Below, one piece after another: positions 32,396-40,152 of a stretch of 42,201 nt of DNA. This DNA is from Nocardiopsis trehalosi NBRC 14201. Lineage in GTDB: Bacteria > Actinomycetota > Actinomycetes > Streptosporangiales > Streptosporangiaceae. The translations under genes and the position numbers were made by a program. Every line of letters starts with the position of its first letter. Positions within the stretch are counted from its first letter, which is position 1. The stretch covers positions 1 to 42,201 of the forward strand of contig NZ_BCRK01000031.1 of assembly GCF_001552555.1 (NCBI RefSeq), in the 5' to 3' direction. A model generated the notes under the pieces. The model searched no databases and had not been told where the DNA came from. It worked only from the letters and a program-made list of their open reading frames with translations.

Positions 32396-33193
32396 GTGAC
32401 CGACGTCGACGCGCTCGCCGAGGACCTGCGCCGCGAGGGTGAGGAGGCCGACGCCCTCGTCGCCGACCTGCCCGCCCCCCAGTGGGCCCGCGCCACCCCC
32501 GCCCCGGGGTGGACCATCGCCCACCAGATCGCCCACCTGGCCTGGACCGACCGGGTCGCGCTGCTGTCCGCCACCGACCCCGCGGCCTTCGCCGACACCC
32601 TCGCCGCGGCCGCCGCCGCACCCGACACCCACGTCGACACCGCCGCCGAGCGCGGGGCCGCCGCCCCGCCCGCGGCGCTGCTCGCCGAGTGGCGCAGTGG
32701 ACGCGCCGCCCTGCTGGAGGCGCTGGCCCGGGTGCCGGCCGGCACCCGGCTGCCGTGGTTCGGCCCGCCGATGAAGGCGGCGTCCATGCTCACCGCCCGG
32801 CTGATGGAGACCTGGGCGCACGCCCTGGACATCGCCGACGCGCTGGGGGTGCGCCGCTCCCCCACCGGCCGGCTGCGCCACGTCGCCCACCTGGGCGTGC
32901 GCACCCGCGACTTCGCGTTCGCCGTGCACGGGCTGGACGCCCCGGGCGCCCCGTTCCGGGTGGAGCTGGACCCGCCCGGCGGCGGGGCGCCGTGGTCGTG
33001 GGGTCCCGCCGACGCCGCCGAGCGCGTCACCGGGCCGGCCGAGGACTTCTGCCTGCTGGTGGTCCGGCGCCGCCACCGCGCCGACCTGGCGCTGCGCGCC
33101 CACGGGCCGGCGGCCGACCGCTGGCTCGACGTGGCGCAGGCGTTCGCCGGCCCGCCCGGCACCCCGCGTCCCCCCGCCGCCACCGCCCGCTGA
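32396..33193 (+). CDS. TIGR03084-family metal-binding protein (maleylpyruvate-isomerase-like fold)
   Basis: 265 residues from GTG 32396, with AGGAGG seven bases upstream. The N-terminal four-helix bundle carries [18 protein letters not shown] (metal-binding His pair) and [15 protein letters not shown], the layout of the mycothiol-dependent maleylpyruvate isomerase/DinB_2 superfamily. The second domain ([36 protein letters not shown]) matches TIGR03084 proteins. As recalled, this family is often encoded beside acyl-CoA dehydrogenases and carboxylase subunits in actinobacteria, as it is here. Biochemical activity is not established. Confidence 0.9.
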   Translation: MTDVDALAEDLRREGEEADALVADLPAPQWARATPAPGWTIAHQIAHLAWTDRVALLSATDPAAFADTLAAAAAAPDTHVDTAAERGAAAPPAALLAEWRSGRAALLEALARVPAGTRLPWFGPPMKAASMLTARLMETWAHALDIADALGVRRSPTGRLRHVAHLGVRTRDFAFAVHGLDAPGAPFRVELDPPGGGAPWSWGPADAAERVTGPAEDFCLLVVRRRHRADLALRAHGPAADRWLDVAQAFAGPPGTPRPPAATAR

Positions 33194-33205
33194 CCCCCCT
33201 CCCCC

Positions 33206-33225
33206 GCGGGGCCGGCCGGCCCCGC
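33206..33225 (+). terminator. 20-bp perfect palindrome between the TIGR03084 and acyl-CoA dehydrogenase genes
   Basis: Self-complementary G/C-only sequence centred on GGCCGGCC, 13 bp after the first stop and 18 bp before the next ATG. Within a probable operon it could be an attenuator or intercistronic mRNA-stabilising hairpin. Confidence 0.55.
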
Positions 33226-33243
33226 CGCCGCCGTGGAGCCGCC

Positions 33244-34407
33244 ATGACCGCGCCCGTGCCCGCCGACCCCTTCGCCGCCGCCGAGCGCGCCGAGCTGCGG
33301 CGCACGGTGCGCCGGTTCGTCGCCGACCATGTCGCCGACCACCTGGACGACTGGGAGCGCGCCGGGGAGATCCCGCGCGCCCTGCACCGGGTGGCGGGGG
33401 CCGCCGGGCTGCTGGGGGTGTCCTTCCCCGAGGCGGTCGGCGGGGGCGGCGGCGACCTGATCGACGCGCTGTGCCTGGTGGAGGAGCTGATGCTGGCGGG
33501 CGCCTCGGGCGGCCTGGTCGCCGGACTGCTGACGTGCGGGATCGCGGTCCCGCACCTGGCGGCGGCCGGGGACGCCGCCCAGGTGGAGCGGTGGGTGCGC
33601 CCGACGCTGGCCGGGGAGTTGATCGGGGCGCTGGCGGTGACCGAGCCCGGCGGCGGGTCGGACGTGGCCCGGTTGGCGACCACGGCGGTGCGCGACGGCG
33701 ACGCCTACGTCGTCAACGGGGTGAAGACGTTCATCACGTCGGGGTGCCGGGCGGACTTCGCGACGGTGGCGGTGCGCACCGGCGGGGCGGGCGCGCCCGG
33801 CGTCTCGCTGCTGGTGGTGGAGCGCCACACGCCGGGGTTCGCGGTGTCGCGGCGGCTGGAGAAGATGGGGTGGGCGTGCTCGGACACCGCGGAGCTGGCG
33901 TTCACCGACTGCCGGGTGCCGGCGGCCAACCTGGTGGGGGCCGAGGGCACCGGGTTCGCGCGGCTGGCGGTGAACTTCCAGGAGGAGCGGCTGACGCTGG
34001 CGGTGCAGGCGTGCGCGGGGGCGCAGCGGGCGCTGGAGGCGTCGGTGGCGTGGTGCCGGGACCGGTCGACGTTCGGCCGCCCGCTGATCTCGCGCCAGCA
34101 CGTGCGCCTGACGCTGGTGGAGATGCGGCGGCGCCTGGAGGCCGCCCGCTGCTACGTGCGCGACGCCGCGGTGCGCCACCTGCGCGGGGAGGACACCGTC
34201 GCCCAGGTGTGCCTGGCCAAGAACACGGCGGTGGAGGCGGGGCAGTGGGTGGTCGACCAGGCGGTGCAGCTGCACGGCGGGGCGGGGTACATGCGGGGCG
34301 CGGAGGTGGAGCGCCAGTACCGCGACATGCGCATCCTGGGCATCGGCGGCGGGGCCAGTGAGGTGCTGGCGCAGTTGGCGGCGGCCCGGCTGGGCTACAC
34401 CGCCTGA
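33244..34407 (+). CDS. Acyl-CoA dehydrogenase
   Basis: 387 residues, standard size. The N-terminal helical domain is followed by the flavin-binding beta domain motif ALAVTEPGGGSDVARLATTA and VNGVKTFITSG. The C-terminal helical domain shows DRSTFGRPLISRQHVRLTL and QLHGGAGYMRG, then VERQYRDMRILGIGGGASEV, the FAD-binding/tetramer region. It oxidises an acyl-CoA thioester to the enoyl-CoA, passing electrons to ETF. Chain specificity is not clear, although the VERQYRDMRI-type tail resembles branched/short-chain enzymes. It follows TIGR03084 by 50 bp and overlaps the convergent AraC gene by 13 bp. Confidence 0.94.
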   Translation: MTAPVPADPFAAAERAELRRTVRRFVADHVADHLDDWERAGEIPRALHRVAGAAGLLGVSFPEAVGGGGGDLIDALCLVEELMLAGASGGLVAGLLTCGIAVPHLAAAGDAAQVERWVRPTLAGELIGALAVTEPGGGSDVARLATTAVRDGDAYVVNGVKTFITSGCRADFATVAVRTGGAGAPGVSLLVVERHTPGFAVSRRLEKMGWACSDTAELAFTDCRVPAANLVGAEGTGFARLAVNFQEERLTLAVQACAGAQRALEASVAWCRDRSTFGRPLISRQHVRLTLVEMRRRLEAARCYVRDAAVRHLRGEDTVAQVCLAKNTAVEAGQWVVDQAVQLHGGAGYMRGAEVERQYRDMRILGIGGGASEVLAQLAAARLGYTA

Positions 34408-35366
34408 TCCCCGCTGTCCGGCGGGGCCGGGACGGGGGCGACGGCGGCGCGGTCGCGGTAGGTCTGCGGGCTGATGCCGTGCACCCGCTTGAACGCGGTG
34501 GACAGCGCGAACGGGCTGCCGTAGCCGACCCGGCGGGCGACCGCCCCCAGGGTGGTGCCGGGTTCGCGCAGCAGGTCGGCGGCGAGGGCGAGCCGGCGGC
34601 GGGTGAGGTAGGCCATCGGGGGTTCGCCGATGAGGTCGGTGAAGCGGCGGGCCAGGTGGGCGCGGGAGACCCCGCAGGCGGCGGCCAGCCCGGCGACCGT
34701 CCACGGGTGTTCGGGGGCCTCGTGCACCAGGCGCAGCGCCGGGCCCACGACCGGGTCGCCGTGGGCGCGGAACCAGGCGGGGGCGGTGGCGGAGCGGGCG
34801 AAGTGGGCGCGCAGCACGGTGATGAGCAGGACGTCGAGCAGCCGGTCGAGGACGACCTCCTGGCCGGGGCGGTCCTTGGCTGCCTCGGCGGCCAGCAGGG
34901 CGGGCAGCGGGGAGTCCAGTTCGGCGCCGGGCAGGACCGCCAGCGGGGGCAGGGCGGACAGCAGGCGGTGGGTGGGCTCGCCGCGCATCCGGTAGGTGCC
35001 CACGAGCAGGACGGTGCCGCCGGCGGGGTCGTTGCCCCAGGTGCGCACGCCCAGGTCCATGTCCAGGGGGCTGCCGTCGGGGGCGGCGCACCTCTGCCCG
35101 GGGTGGATGACGACCGTGGTGGGGGTGGCGGGGTCGTCGGCGAAGGTGTAGGGGTCGGGGCCGCGCAGCAGCGCGACGTCGCCCGGCTCCAGTGCGCGCG
35201 GGGCGGTACCGCCCGCCATGGCGTGGCAGCGGCCCGCCACGGCGGCGACCAGGGTCAGGGGGGCCTCGTCGCGGACCTCCACGGCGAACGGCGGCGCCAT
35301 GACGGTGCGCAGCAGGAACGCGCCGCGGGCGCGGGGGCCTTCCAGCAGGTCGGCGAGGGGGTCCAT
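34395..35366 (-). CDS. AraC-family transcriptional regulator with cupin sensor
   Basis: 323 residues starting MDPLADLLEGPRARGAFLLR. Residues ~1-180 form a cupin_6/AraC-binding domain (APPFAVEVRDEAPLTLVAAVAG, LEPGDVALLRGPDPYTFADD). Residues ~220-310 form the double HTH (WTVAGLAAACGVSRAHLARRFTDLIGEPPMAYL and TTLGAVARRVGYGSPFALSTAFKRVHGISPQTYRDR). The divergent partner is an NAD(P)-binding reductase 82 bp away, the usual target arrangement. The stop codon lies inside the end of the acyl-CoA dehydrogenase gene. Confidence 0.93.
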   Translation of the reverse strand: MDPLADLLEGPRARGAFLLRTVMAPPFAVEVRDEAPLTLVAAVAGRCHAMAGGTAPRALEPGDVALLRGPDPYTFADDPATPTTVVIHPGQRCAAPDGSPLDMDLGVRTWGNDPAGGTVLLVGTYRMRGEPTHRLLSALPPLAVLPGAELDSPLPALLAAEAAKDRPGQEVVLDRLLDVLLITVLRAHFARSATAPAWFRAHGDPVVGPALRLVHEAPEHPWTVAGLAAACGVSRAHLARRFTDLIGEPPMAYLTRRRLALAADLLREPGTTLGAVARRVGYGSPFALSTAFKRVHGISPQTYRDRAAVAPVPAPPDSGDQAV

Positions 35367-35448
35367 GCGCGCCAAGTGTAGACGCGCGCGTATGGGGGTG
35401 GGCGTGCGGGCGATGGTCGGGCCGCGCGTTCCGCGATTGGGTGGGTCC

Positions 35449-36366
35449 ATGACGACGACACGGACGGACCGGGCGGCGCGGGCGGCGCGGGCGGATGGGC
35501 GGGCCCGGGCGGCGCGGGCGGATGGGCGGGCCCGGGCGGCGGAGGCGATGACGGTGCTGGTGCTGGGCGGCACCGGCAAGACGGGGCGGCGGGTGGCGGC
35601 GCGGCTGGCCGCCCGCGGGCACCGGGTGCGGGTGGGGGCGCGGTCGGCCGCCCCGTCCTTCGACTGGACGGACCGGGCCACGTGGGGCCCGGAGCTGGAG
35701 GGGGTGGACGCCGCCTACATCGCCTACTCCCCCGACGCCGGGTTCCCCGGCGCCGCGGAGGCGGTGGGCGGCTGGGCGCGGCGGGCGGTGGCCGCCGGGG
35801 TGCGGCGGCTGGTGCTGCTGACCGGGCGGGGCGAGGCGGGCGCGGTGCGCACCGAGGAGGCCGTGCGGGCCACCGGCGCCGACCTGACGGTGCTGCGGGC
35901 GGCGTTCTTCGCGCAGAACTTCAGCGAGGACTTCCTGGTGGACATGGTGCGCGGCGGGCGGGTGGTGTTCTGCGCCGACCCGGGGGTGGGCGAGCCGTTC
36001 GTCGACGCCGAGGACATCGCGGAGGTGGCGGTGGCGGCGCTGACGGGCCCCGAGCACATCGGGCGGACCTACGACGTTACGGGGCCGCGGCTGCTGGGGT
36101 TCGGGGCGGCGGTGGCCGAGGTCGCGGCGGCGGCCGGGCGCGAGGTCGGCTACACGCCGGTGCCGGTGGGCGCGTTCCGGGACGGGATGGTCGCCGACGG
36201 GGTGCCGGCGGGGTTCGCCGACCCCTTCACCGCGCTGCTGGGCGAGGTGCTGGACGGGCGCAACGCCCACGTGGGCGACGGGGTGCGGCGGGTGCTGGGG
36301 CGGGAGCCGCGCGACTTCGCCGCCTACGCCGCCGCGGCGGCGGCCGACGGGGTCTGGGACGTGTGA
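35449..36366 (+). CDS. NmrA-like NAD(P)-binding protein (NAD(P)H-dependent reductase/epimerase family)
   Basis: 305 residues from ATG 35449. The Rossmann motif VLVLGGTGKTGRRVAARLAARGH begins only at residue 34. The first 33 residues are low-complexity and encoded by two exact 27-bp repeats, so ATG 35548 (with GGAGG very close) may be the ancestral start. Later landmarks are the WGPELEGVDAAYIAYSP strand, the LTVLRAAFFAQNFSEDFLV segment typical of NmrA/NAD(P)H-binding proteins, and GEPFVDAEDIAEVA. Such proteins are redox sensors or reductases on small quinone-like molecules. It is divergent from the AraC regulator and just upstream of DUF1772. Confidence 0.9.
   Translation: MTTTRTDRAARAARADGRARAARADGRARAAEAMTVLVLGGTGKTGRRVAARLAARGHRVRVGARSAAPSFDWTDRATWGPELEGVDAAYIAYSPDAGFPGAAEAVGGWARRAVAAGVRRLVLLTGRGEAGAVRTEEAVRATGADLTVLRAAFFAQNFSEDFLVDMVRGGRVVFCADPGVGEPFVDAEDIAEVAVAALTGPEHIGRTYDVTGPRLLGFGAAVAEVAAAAGREVGYTPVPVGAFRDGMVADGVPAGFADPFTALLGEVLDGRNAHVGDGVRRVLGREPRDFAAYAAAAAADGVWDV
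35481..35534 (+). repeat. Two exact tandem copies of a 27-bp unit in the 5' end of the reductase gene
   Basis: 35481-35507 equals 35508-35534, with partial copies on both sides. In frame it encodes a nine-residue repeat of type AARADGRAR. The copy number could vary without breaking the frame. Confidence 0.9.
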
Positions 36367-36370
36367 GGGG

Positions 36371-36404
36371 CCCGCTGCCCGCCCTTCGGGGGGCGGGCAG
36401 CGGG
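36371..36404 (+). terminator. Hairpin terminator after the reductase gene
   Basis: CCCGCTGCCCGCCC (36371-36384) pairs with GGGCGGGCAGCGGG (36391-36404) around TTCGGG, five bases after the TGA. A tight UUCG-type loop is possible in a shifted register. Confidence 0.75.
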
Positions 36405-36447
36405 TGGGGTGGCGGACGAGCGGACGATGATCGGAGGAGGCGGGGGC

Positions 36448-36942
36448 ATGGCGGTGGTGAGCGGGGCCGCGCTGGTCGCGGCGGTGGTGGCGACGGGGGT
36501 GTTCGCCGGGGTGTTCTACGGGTTCACGGTGGCGGTGATGCCGGGGCTGGCCCGGGTGGACGACGCGGCGTTCGTGCGGGTGATGCGGCGGATCAACGCC
36601 GCGATCCTCAACGGGTGGTTCCTGGGGGTGTTCGGCGGGGCGCCGGTGCTGCTGGCGGCGGCGCTGGCCGCCGACGTGGCGGCCGGTGCCGGCGCCTGGC
36701 CGCTGATCGGGGCGGCGCTGGCGGCGTGCGTGGCGGCGGTGGGCGCCACGGCGGTGGTGAACGTGCCGATGAACGAGGCGCTGGAGGCCGCCGGGGACCC
36801 GGCCGGCGCCGGGGAGGCGGCGCGGGCGCGGGCCGCGTTCGAGCGGCGCTGGGTGCGGTGGAACACGGTGCGCACGGTGCTGTCGGTCCTGGCGCTGGGC
36901 CTGGCGGCGTGGGCGCTGGCGGTGCACGCGGCCGCGGGGTGA
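36448..36942 (+). CDS. DUF1772 family membrane protein (anthrone-oxygenase-like)
   Basis: 164 residues from ATG 36448, chosen for GGAGGAGG nine bases upstream; GTG 36409 and ATG 36427 are in frame. Four membrane segments are evident. The family pattern G-x-x-Y/F-G-F-x-V-A-V-M-P-G-L...D-x-x-F-V-x-x-M-R-R-I-N is clear (FYGFTVAVMPGLARVDDAAFVRVMRRINA), followed by VNVPMNEALEA and RWVRWNTVRTV. Related anthrone oxygenases act in polyketide tailoring; most actinobacterial members are uncharacterised. Its position beside an NmrA-like protein and AraC regulator is a common grouping, suggesting co-regulation. Confidence 0.88.
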   Translation: MAVVSGAALVAAVVATGVFAGVFYGFTVAVMPGLARVDDAAFVRVMRRINAAILNGWFLGVFGGAPVLLAAALAADVAAGAGAWPLIGAALAACVAAVGATAVVNVPMNEALEAAGDPAGAGEAARARAAFERRWVRWNTVRTVLSVLALGLAAWALAVHAAAG

Positions 36943-36950
36943 GGACCGGT

Positions 36951-36986
36951 GGCCGGTCGGCTGGGGCGCGCCCCAGCCGACCGGCC
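36951..36986. terminator. 36-bp perfect palindrome between convergent genes
   Basis: Perfectly self-complementary over 36 bp, centred on GGCGCGCC, between the DUF1772 stop (36942) and the MFS stop (36998). Likely bidirectional terminator without a T-run. Confidence 0.85.
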
Positions 36987-36997
36987 GGGGGTGCCGG

Positions 36998-38416
36998 CTA
37001 GGGCGCCTGCCGGCGGCGGGTGCGGTCGGCGGCGCAGGCGGTGGCGGCGCCGAGTGCGCACAGCAGGGCGAAGGCGTACAGCATCAGGCGGGCCGAGCCG
37101 AGCATCGCGGGTCCGCCCAGGCGGACCAGGGCCCCAGCGGCGGCGGTGCCGAACGCGATCGCCAGGCTGGTGACGGTGGCGACGGCGGCGGCCGCCCGCC
37201 GGCCCTCACCGGGGTCGCGGGTGCTGGACATCGCCGCCACGGACAGGTGTGGGTAGGCCAGGCCGATGCCGGCGCCCGCGGCGAGCAGCGCCGGGACCCA
37301 GGCCAGGACCAGCCAGGCGGGCGGGTCGGCGCGCTGCAGCAGGGCCAGGGCCGCCAGGCCGAGCGCGAGCACCAGGGGTCCCGCGACGTGCAGCCGGCGG
37401 ATCGTGCGCGGGGCGGCGGCCGAGGAGCTGAGGAGCTGGGTGGCCGACCAGCCCAGCGAGAGGGCCGCCCCGAGGAACCCGGCGGCGGCCGGTCCCAGCC
37501 CGCCCAGGCGCTGGGCGAACAGCGGCACGAACGACTCGACGGCCACCCCGCAGGCCAGCAGTGCGATGGTCAGGTAGACCCAGGCCAGGGGGGACCCGAG
37601 GCGGTAGGCGGCGCGGGGGAAGACCCGGTGCGCGGTGCGGCGCTCGTGGGCGGCGAAGGCGATCAGCAGCGGGAGCGCGGCGGCGATCGCGAGCGCGGGG
37701 CCGGCGGTCCCGGGCAGCACCGCGGCCAGGCTGACGGCGGCGGTGGCGGCCGTGGCCAGCAGCAGGGACACGGCCGGGACCGGTTCGCCGGTGCCATCGG
37801 CCGCTGCGCGGCAGGGGCGGCCGGCGGGCAGCAGGCGGGGGGCGAGCAGGGCGCACGCGGCGGCGACGACCGCCATGAGGGCGAACGCCGGGCGCCACGC
37901 CCCGGCCTGGGCGAGCAGGCCGCCGAGCGCGGGGCCGGCGAAGTTGCCGATGCCGTACATCGCCGACATCAGGGCGCTGCCGCGCGTCCACAGCCGCTGC
38001 GGCAGGGCCGAGCGGATGACGGTGAAGCCCAGGCCGGACAGCAGGCCGGCGCCCAGGCCCTGCAGGGCGCGGCCGGCCAGCAGGAGCGGCATCTGCGGTG
38101 CGGCCGCGCACACCAGCGAGCCGGCCAGGAAGACGGCGCAGCCGACGCGGTAGGCGCCGGCGTCGCCCCGCCGGGCCTGGAGGCGGCTGACGAGCATGGT
38201 GGCGATGACCATGGCGACGAGGTAGGCCGTCATGTTCCAGGCGTAGAAGGCGTCGCCGCCGATGTCGGCGATGATCGTCGGCAGGAGGCTGGAGGCCAGG
38301 TAGATGTTGACGGCGCCGATGAGGACGCCGGTGGCGAGGATGAGGGCGGGCCCGGCGTAGGCGGGACCGAGCAGGTCCCGCCAGGGGGGCGGGACGGGCG
38401 CGGGCGTGGTGGTCAT
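36998..38416 (-). CDS. MFS drug-efflux-type transporter
   Basis: 472 residues with 13-14 hydrophobic segments. The first segment LATGVLIGAVNIYLASSLLPTIIADIGGD has the N-x-x-L-A-x-x-L-P-x-I-x-x-D-x-G motif of the DHA family. Motif A-like SRLQARRGDAGAYRVGCAVF and motif C-like ALMSAMYGIGNFAGPALGGLLAQAGAWR (export signature G-x-x-x-G-P-x-x-G-G) follow. This supports a proton-driven exporter in the plasma membrane. Its ATG overlaps the stop of a short upstream ORF (ATGA). Substrate unknown. Confidence 0.92.
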   Translation of the reverse strand: MTTTPAPVPPPWRDLLGPAYAGPALILATGVLIGAVNIYLASSLLPTIIADIGGDAFYAWNMTAYLVAMVIATMLVSRLQARRGDAGAYRVGCAVFLAGSLVCAAAPQMPLLLAGRALQGLGAGLLSGLGFTVIRSALPQRLWTRGSALMSAMYGIGNFAGPALGGLLAQAGAWRPAFALMAVVAAACALLAPRLLPAGRPCRAAADGTGEPVPAVSLLLATAATAAVSLAAVLPGTAGPALAIAAALPLLIAFAAHERRTAHRVFPRAAYRLGSPLAWVYLTIALLACGVAVESFVPLFAQRLGGLGPAAAGFLGAALSLGWSATQLLSSSAAAPRTIRRLHVAGPLVLALGLAALALLQRADPPAWLVLAWVPALLAAGAGIGLAYPHLSVAAMSSTRDPGEGRRAAAAVATVTSLAIAFGTAAAGALVRLGGPAMLGSARLMLYAFALLCALGAATACAADRTRRRQAP

Positions 38417-38550
38417 GCGGGTGTCCCCGTTCGCGTGGCGGCGGGGGCGGCCGGGCGGGCCGCGGGGCGGTCGGCGGCGGCCGGTGCGCGGCGGGGCCGC
38501 GCGGGGTGGGGTGCGGGGGCCGTGCGGCCCCGTTGGTCGTTGCGGTGCAT
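38413..38550 (-). CDS. Possible 45-aa leader ORF coupled to the MFS gene
   Basis: Starts MHRNDQRGRTAPAPHPARPR with GGAGG just before ATG, and ends with a TGA overlapping the MFS start codon (GCATGACC). Content is Arg/Ala/Pro-rich low complexity, so it may be a translated leader that controls MFS translation rather than a functional peptide. It could equally be chance in G/C-rich DNA. Confidence 0.33.
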   Translation of the reverse strand: MHRNDQRGRTAPAPHPARPRRAPAAADRPAARPAAPAATRTGTPA

Positions 38551-38761
38551 GGCCTCCAGCGTGTCGTTAAGCCTGTCCCGGAAGGCCGGTCGGCGCCCAC
38601 CGGCGCCGATGGGCGCGCAACCCTCAACCCGCCGCCGAACCCGGTCGCGGCGCGGCGCGGGTTGGGGCGGTGGGCGGGGTCGTGGTCCGGCATCGGACCG
38701 CGGGTGCCGGGGCGTGCCGAGGAAGGGTAGGGGCAGGGCGCGCCGGAACGGGCCGGTCTGG

Positions 38762-39100
38762 TCAGGGGGCGGTGGGTGCGGGGTCCGTGCTGTGCGGTGC
38801 GCCGTCCCGGGGGCCGGTGGCGGGTCGTGGTTCCGCGACGAGCAGCGCCAGCAGGCCGGGCAGGTGCCGTTCGATGTCGTCGCGGCGCAGCGCGACGGTG
38901 CTGCCGTTGCCGTGGTCGCGCTGGGTGATCAGCCCGGCGTCGCGCAGCACGCGGAAGTGGTGCGTGCGGGTGGCCTTCTTCACCGGCAGGTCGAACGATC
39001 CGCAGGCGCGCTCGCGGCCGCCGGGGTCGGCCGCGAGTTCGGCCACGACCCGGCGGCGGGAGGCGTCGGCGAGGGCGGCGAACACCGTGCCCAGGTCCAT
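38762..39100 (-). CDS. ArsR-family transcriptional regulator
   Basis: 112 residues. The winged helix is FAALADASRRRVVAELAADPG, then KKATRTHHFRVLRDAGLITQRDHGNGSTVALRRDDIERHLPG. The ELCVCDL metal-binding box of ArsR/SmtB is absent, so a non-metal ligand is likely. The C-terminal tail of about 25 residues is Pro-rich and probably disordered. It is divergent from a small monooxygenase gene with a perfect 7-bp inverted repeat between them, so it should regulate that gene and itself. Confidence 0.91.
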   Translation of the reverse strand: MDLGTVFAALADASRRRVVAELAADPGGRERACGSFDLPVKKATRTHHFRVLRDAGLITQRDHGNGSTVALRRDDIERHLPGLLALLVAEPRPATGPRDGAPHSTDPAPTAP

Positions 39101-39111
39101 GCGTCCCCCTC

Positions 39112-39133
39112 AGGTACGGATTGCATCGTACCT
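39112..39133. promoter_or_regulatory. ArsR-type operator in the divergent promoter
   Basis: AGGTACG (39112-39118), 8-bp spacer, CGTACCT (39127-39133): perfect inverted repeat 12 bp from the arsR start and 25 bp before the monooxygenase start. A further half-site CGTACCTT lies inside the monooxygenase gene at 39169-39176. Confidence 0.8.
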
Positions 39134-39157
39134 TACGGGCGGCTACCCTCAGCAGGT

Positions 39158-39484
39158 ATGACGATCATCGTACCTTCGTCGGACGGGCCCGTCGGCCTCT
39201 ACGGCTTCGCCCGCCCCAAGCCCGAGCGCGCCGCGGAGCTGGAGCGGCTGCTGCTGTCGTTCGTGGCGCCGACCCGCGCCGAGCCCGGCTCGCTGCAGTA
39301 CCAGGTCCACCGCGACGCCGCCGACCCCGGCACCCTCGTGTTCTACGAGCTGTGGCGTTCGGCCGAGGACCTGCGCGCCCACCTGGCCCGCCCCGAGCTC
39401 GCCCGCTTCCAGGAGCGGCGCATGGACTACCTGCGCGAGGACCTGGAGGTCCACTGGCTGACGCCGCTCAGCGCGGCGCCCTGA
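39158..39484 (+). CDS. Antibiotic-biosynthesis-monooxygenase (ABM) domain protein, putative quinol monooxygenase
   Basis: 108 residues, typical of YgiN/ABM proteins. The ferredoxin-like fold is seen in GLYGFARPKPERAAELERLLLSFV, EPGSLQYQVHRDAADPGTLVFYELWRSAEDLRAHL and the final FQERRMDYL. These cofactor-free dimeric enzymes oxidise quinols or polyketide anthrones, or act as heme-degrading homologues. The codons for residues 4-7 contain an extra copy of the ArsR half-site, suggesting tight repression. It is convergent with the DinB gene. Confidence 0.88.
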   Translation: MTIIVPSSDGPVGLYGFARPKPERAAELERLLLSFVAPTRAEPGSLQYQVHRDAADPGTLVFYELWRSAEDLRAHLARPELARFQERRMDYLREDLEVHWLTPLSAAP

Positions 39485-39490
39485 TACGCG

Positions 39491-39525
39491 CCGCGCGGCG
39501 GCCCGGGGGCGGGGCCGCCGCGCGG
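39491..39525. terminator. Hairpin between convergent ABM and DinB genes
   Basis: CCGCGCGGCGGCCC (39491-39504) pairs perfectly with GGGCCGCCGCGCGG (39512-39525), loop GGGGGCG. It lies between the two stop codons (39484 and 39533). Confidence 0.75.
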
Positions 39526-39532
39526 GGGCGCG

Positions 39533-40075
39533 TCAGGACGAGGGGGCGGCGGTGTGCGCCCGGTACAGGTGGTGGACGATGCCGATCTCGGCGACGTTCT
39601 TGGTCAGCTCCACGGTGACCCACCCGGCGACGTCGCCCAGCGTCATGCCCGCCCCCCACGGCAGGGTGGCGGTGCGCTCGGTGGAGTCCAGGTCGGCGTC
39701 GGTCAACGGCTCCAGGACGGCACGCCAGCGCGTGTGCAGGTCGCGCAGCCACGCGGCGGCGGCGTCGGCCGACCCGGGCCAGAAGATCTCCTCGCGGTCG
39801 GGGGCGCTCCCGTCGACGCAGTGGCCCAGCGTGGTGGTCCACCAGTAGCCGATGTGCCAGGTCAGCCAGGCGATGGTGAGCGTGGGGACGGGTTCGGGTT
39901 CGGGCACCTGCCAGTCGGGGACCCAGCGGCCCTCGGCGTCGGGGCGCACCGTCCAGGCGCCCGGGGCGGGCTCCCACAGGTGGGCGGTGTCGTCGAGGTC
40001 GGCCAGGTGGTGCTCGAACAGCGCCCAGGCGATGTCGAGCTGGCGGGTCAGCAGGTGGATGCGGGGTACGGTCAT
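39533..40075 (-). CDS. DinB-family protein
   Basis: 180 residues beginning MTVPRIHLLTRQLDIAWALFEHHLADL. The DinB four-helix fold is seen in WALFEHHLADLDDTAHLWEP, the metal-site segment LTIAWLTWHIGYWWTTTL, and the last helix TKNVAEIGIVHHLYRAH, which supplies the other His residues. The family includes metal-dependent thiol transferases using bacillithiol or mycothiol, but most members are uncharacterised. Start at 40075 was chosen because similarity begins there; the upstream frame is shadow sequence of the glycosylase region. Confidence 0.88.
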   Translation of the reverse strand: MTVPRIHLLTRQLDIAWALFEHHLADLDDTAHLWEPAPGAWTVRPDAEGRWVPDWQVPEPEPVPTLTIAWLTWHIGYWWTTTLGHCVDGSAPDREEIFWPGSADAAAAWLRDLHTRWRAVLEPLTDADLDSTERTATLPWGAGMTLGDVAGWVTVELTKNVAEIGIVHHLYRAHTAAPSS

Positions 40076-40152
40076 GGGCGCCGAGTGTGGCAGCGGGCCG
40101 CGGCGGGGGGCAACGCGTTTTTCGCCGGCGCGGCGCGGGCCGGCCCCGGGGG

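Noticed and set aside
31873-36927. A 1684-codon open frame on the minus strand
   Set aside because: It runs antisense to well-supported genes (TIGR03084, acyl-CoA dehydrogenase, reductase, DUF1772), is Arg/Pro/Gly-rich without family motifs, and is typical of stop-poor high-G+C shadow frames.
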